Shown here piece by piece: positions 14,629 through 15,919 of a DNA stretch of 15,919 nucleotides. The DNA is from Enterenecus faecium. Its GTDB lineage: Bacteria; Bacillota; Clostridia; Oscillospirales; Oscillospiraceae. The notes beneath the pieces were generated by a model that saw only the letters and a list, made by a program, of their open reading frames with translations, had not been told where the DNA came from and searched no databases. Made by a program: the position numbers and the translations under genes. Each line of letters begins with the position of its first letter. Positions within the stretch are counted from its first letter, which is position 1. The stretch covers positions 1 through 15,919 of the forward strand of contig DVFO01000023.1 in NCBI GenBank assembly GCA_018713215.1, given 5' to 3'.

Positions 14629-15600
14629 TCAGCACAGGTCCCGGCGAATGCCTGCCGTGACCTTGTAAAAATCCTCTGCCGTGGACATGGAGCAAATCTG
14701 CTCCTTCCAGTACCCGGCGTAGGGCACCCCTTTCAGGTACCAGGCGTAGTGGCGGCGCATCTCCAGGCAGGCGATGCGCTCCCCCTTGTGGGCCATGGCC
14801 AGCTCAAATTGGCGCACGGCCACGTCACAGCGCTGGGCCAGGGGGGGCGTCTCCGGCACCTCCCGGCCCTCCACAGCGGCGGCGCACTGCTCCAGCAGCC
14901 AGGGGTTTCCAAAGCAGCCCCGGCCGATCATCACCATGTCCGCCCCGGTGTAGGACAGGGCCCGCACGGCGTCCTTGGCGGAAAAAACGTCCCCGTTGGC
15001 CACCACCGGAATGGATACGGCCTGTTTGACCTCCCGGATATAGTCCCAGTTGGCGGTGCCGGAGTACATCTGGGTGCGGGTGCGGCCATGGACGGCCACG
15101 GCGGCCACTCCTACATCCTCCATGCGCCGGGCAAACTCCACACAGTTGATGGAGCCCTTGTCCCAGCCCAGGCGGAACTTGACGGTGACCGGCTTGCCAG
15201 CGGCCCCCCGCACCACGGCGGCGGCCACTCGGGCAGCCTTCTCCGGGTCCTTCATGAGGGCGGAGCCATCCCCGGACCCGGCGATTTTGGGTACGGGACA
15301 GCCCATGTTGATGTCGATGATGTCCGCCCCGGACTGCTCCAGGGCCAGGGCAGCGCCCTTCTCCATGGCGGCCTCGTCGCTGCCGAAAATCTGGACCCCG
15401 CAGGGGTGCTCTCCCTCGCCCAGGGTGAGGAGGGAGGAAGTCTTTTTATCTCCATAGCACAGGGCCTTGGCGCTGACCATCTCGGTGACGGTGTAACAGC
15501 CGGACAGCTCCCGGCATACGGTGCGGAAGGCCACGTCGGTGACCCCCGCCATGGGAGCCAGCACGATTTTGGTGTTCAGTTCAACATTGCCTATTTTCAC
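14629..15600 (-). CDS. dusB: tRNA-dihydrouridine synthase (DusB type)
   Basis: FMN-dependent, NADPH-using enzyme that reduces specific uridines in tRNA to dihydrouridine. With the GTG start it is 323 residues and begins MKIGNVELNTKIVLAPMAGV, as DusB proteins typically do. Visible features are PMAGVTD (16-22, FMN site), the catalytic cysteine C101 in INMGCPVPKI, KFRLGW, the HGRTR motif, VVANGDVFS and MIGRGCFGNPW (FMN phosphate contacts). A C-terminal helical tRNA-binding part contains MRRHYAWYLKGVPYA. AAAGGAG lies 8 bases before GTG at 15600; the longer frame to ATG 15621 or GTG 15630 has no binding site. It is first in a unit with the ECF sigma and anti-sigma genes, and divergent from the probable spoIIE. 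Confidence 0.95.
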   Translation of the reverse strand: MKIGNVELNTKIVLAPMAGVTDVAFRTVCRELSGCYTVTEMVSAKALCYGDKKTSSLLTLGEGEHPCGVQIFGSDEAAMEKGAALALEQSGADIIDINMGCPVPKIAGSGDGSALMKDPEKAARVAAAVVRGAAGKPVTVKFRLGWDKGSINCVEFARRMEDVGVAAVAVHGRTRTQMYSGTANWDYIREVKQAVSIPVVANGDVFSAKDAVRALSYTGADMVMIGRGCFGNPWLLEQCAAAVEGREVPETPPLAQRCDVAVRQFELAMAHKGERIACLEMRRHYAWYLKGVPYAGYWKEQICSMSTAEDFYKVTAGIRRDLC

Positions 15601-15615
15601 AAAGCGTTCTCCTTT
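15598..15615 (-). promoter_or_regulatory. Ribosome binding site and GTG start of dusB
   Basis: AAAGGAG on the minus strand, followed after 8 bases by GTG at 15600. This sets the start at MKIGNVEL and shortens the longest frame by ten residues. Confidence 0.75.
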
Positions 15616-15632
15616 GCTCATCAATGCCACCC

Positions 15633-15661
15633 ATCATACCACAGATTGCACCACCGGGCAA
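15633..15661 (-). promoter_or_regulatory. Sigma-A promoter of dusB (and probably the sigma/anti-sigma genes)
   Basis: Minus strand TTGCCC (15656-15661), a 17-bp spacer and TATGAT (15633-15638) preceded by TGG, an extended -10. Predicted start near 15626, about 26 nt before the GTG at 15600. Confidence 0.65.
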
Positions 15662-15681
15662 GACAGGTTACGACCTCCTTC

Positions 15682-15702
15682 TTGACAATTGGGGGCTATA
15701 AT
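15682..15702 (+). promoter_or_regulatory. Isolated TTGACA and TATAAT elements before the probable spoIIE
   Basis: A perfect TTGACA (15682-15687) and a perfect TATAAT (15697-15702) lie only 9 bp apart, too close to work together as an ordinary sigma-A promoter. TATAAT alone would give a leader of about 26 nt to the ATG at 15735. No -35 is visible 16-21 bp upstream of it, and no -10 is placed properly for the TTGACA. Activator-dependent use of the TATAAT is possible. Confidence 0.4.
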
Positions 15703-15734
15703 GGCCCAAACTGGACGAATGCGAGGGATTCACT

Positions 15735-15919
15735 ATGACGTGGAAAGAAGGAGCACTGGGCCGGGTTTGGTCGAAGGGGCGGCGGGAGATGCCGCTGAAG
15801 GCACGACTGGGAGAGTGCGCCATTGCGTTTTTGCTCACCGCCACCCTCACCGGGGCGGAATTTTTGGAGGGACATGCCTTCTTCGCGCTGGCCCTGGTGG
15901 CGGTGTGGGGGCCGGGCTG
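15735..15919 (+). CDS. Probable stage II sporulation protein E, N-terminal 61 residues (partial)
   Basis: A frame open to the window edge starts at ATG 15735, with GAGGGA about 8 bases upstream. It begins with a basic, soluble stretch (MTWKEGALGRVWSKGRREMP, LKARLGE) followed by hydrophobic segments (CAIAFLLTATLTGAEFLEG and AFFALALVAVWGPG). A short charged N-terminus leading into a run of membrane helices with an F-A-L-A pattern is how SpoIIE (the membrane-bound PP2C phosphatase that activates sigma-F) begins in many Clostridia. Its position next to dusB also fits the ftsH/tilS/spoIIE/dusB chromosomal region. With only 61 residues visible, and no phosphatase domain, this is an inference. It could be another polytopic membrane protein. 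Confidence 0.45.
   Translation, partial: MTWKEGALGRVWSKGRREMPLKARLGECAIAFLLTATLTGAEFLEGHAFFALALVAVWGPG

Noticed and set aside
14749..15738. 329-residue plus-strand frame opposite dusB
   Set aside because: Antisense to DusB with catalytic motifs intact on the other strand; composition typical of a shadow frame.
15668..15850. Small minus-strand frame opposite the start of the probable spoIIE
   Set aside because: Ser/Arg/Pro-rich, no ribosome binding site, and it overlaps the divergent promoter region.
1..15919. CRISPR array, mobile element, prophage, tRNA or rRNA gene
   Set aside because: No direct repeats with regular spacers, no transposase or integrase reading frames, no terminal inverted repeats around a gene, and no cloverleaf or rRNA-like stretch was seen on reading both strands.

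Overview
The window looks like chromosomal DNA from a GC-rich, spore-forming member of the Bacillota, most likely a Clostridia/Oscillospirales-type gut bacterium. This is inferred from spore-maturation genes (spmA, spmB), an AbrB-type transition-state regulator, a probable spoIIE start, strong AGGAGG ribosome binding sites, sigma-A-type promoters, and coding DNA rich in G and C with AT-rich intergenic gaps. There is no sign of phage, insertion sequence, CRISPR array, rRNA or tRNA. It is essentially a housekeeping region.

Layout. 1-2021 (minus): the first 673 residues of pyruvate carboxylase, cut by the window edge. 2022-2296: a divergent promoter region. 2297-7837 (plus): a tight four-gene operon of recG, a small cysteine-rich C_GCAxxG_C_C-type protein, tex and rsmI, closed by a two-way terminator shared with the convergent abrB gene (7947-8189, minus). 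8378-9478 (plus): spmA-spmB. 9509-10771 (minus): a CNNM/CorC-type CBS-domain membrane protein; it and spmB end inside the same perfect 19-bp hairpin. 10965-13034 (minus): an EF-G-like GTPase of the EF-G2 type with its own promoter and terminator. 13323-15600 (minus): dusB, an ECF sigma factor and its zinc-binding membrane anti-sigma factor, in that transcription order, followed by a terminator. 15735-end (plus): the first 61 codons of a membrane protein, probably spoIIE.

How it fits together. RecG (fork and recombination helicase), Tex (S1 RNA-binding protein), RsmI (16S rRNA C1402 ribose methylation), DusB (tRNA dihydrouridine) and the EF-G2 paralogue all concern nucleic acids or translation. 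AbrB, SpmA/B and probable SpoIIE concern the switch to sporulation. From memory, rsmI facing abrB, and dusB and spoIIE lying in the same part of the chromosome, recall the origin-proximal region of Bacillus subtilis. The sigma/anti-sigma pair has the usual layout of a membrane-sensed stress circuit.

Six of the thirteen genes whose starts I could place appear to begin with GTG. For several, the ribosome binding site puts the start downstream of the longest possible reading frame. No undescribed multi-gene system is evident. The points most worth checking are the altered switch residues of the EF-G2 paralogue, the cysteine-rich C-terminus of AbrB, the stop-codon-sharing terminator, the missing promoter of the sigma factor, and the odd promoter elements before the probable spoIIE.
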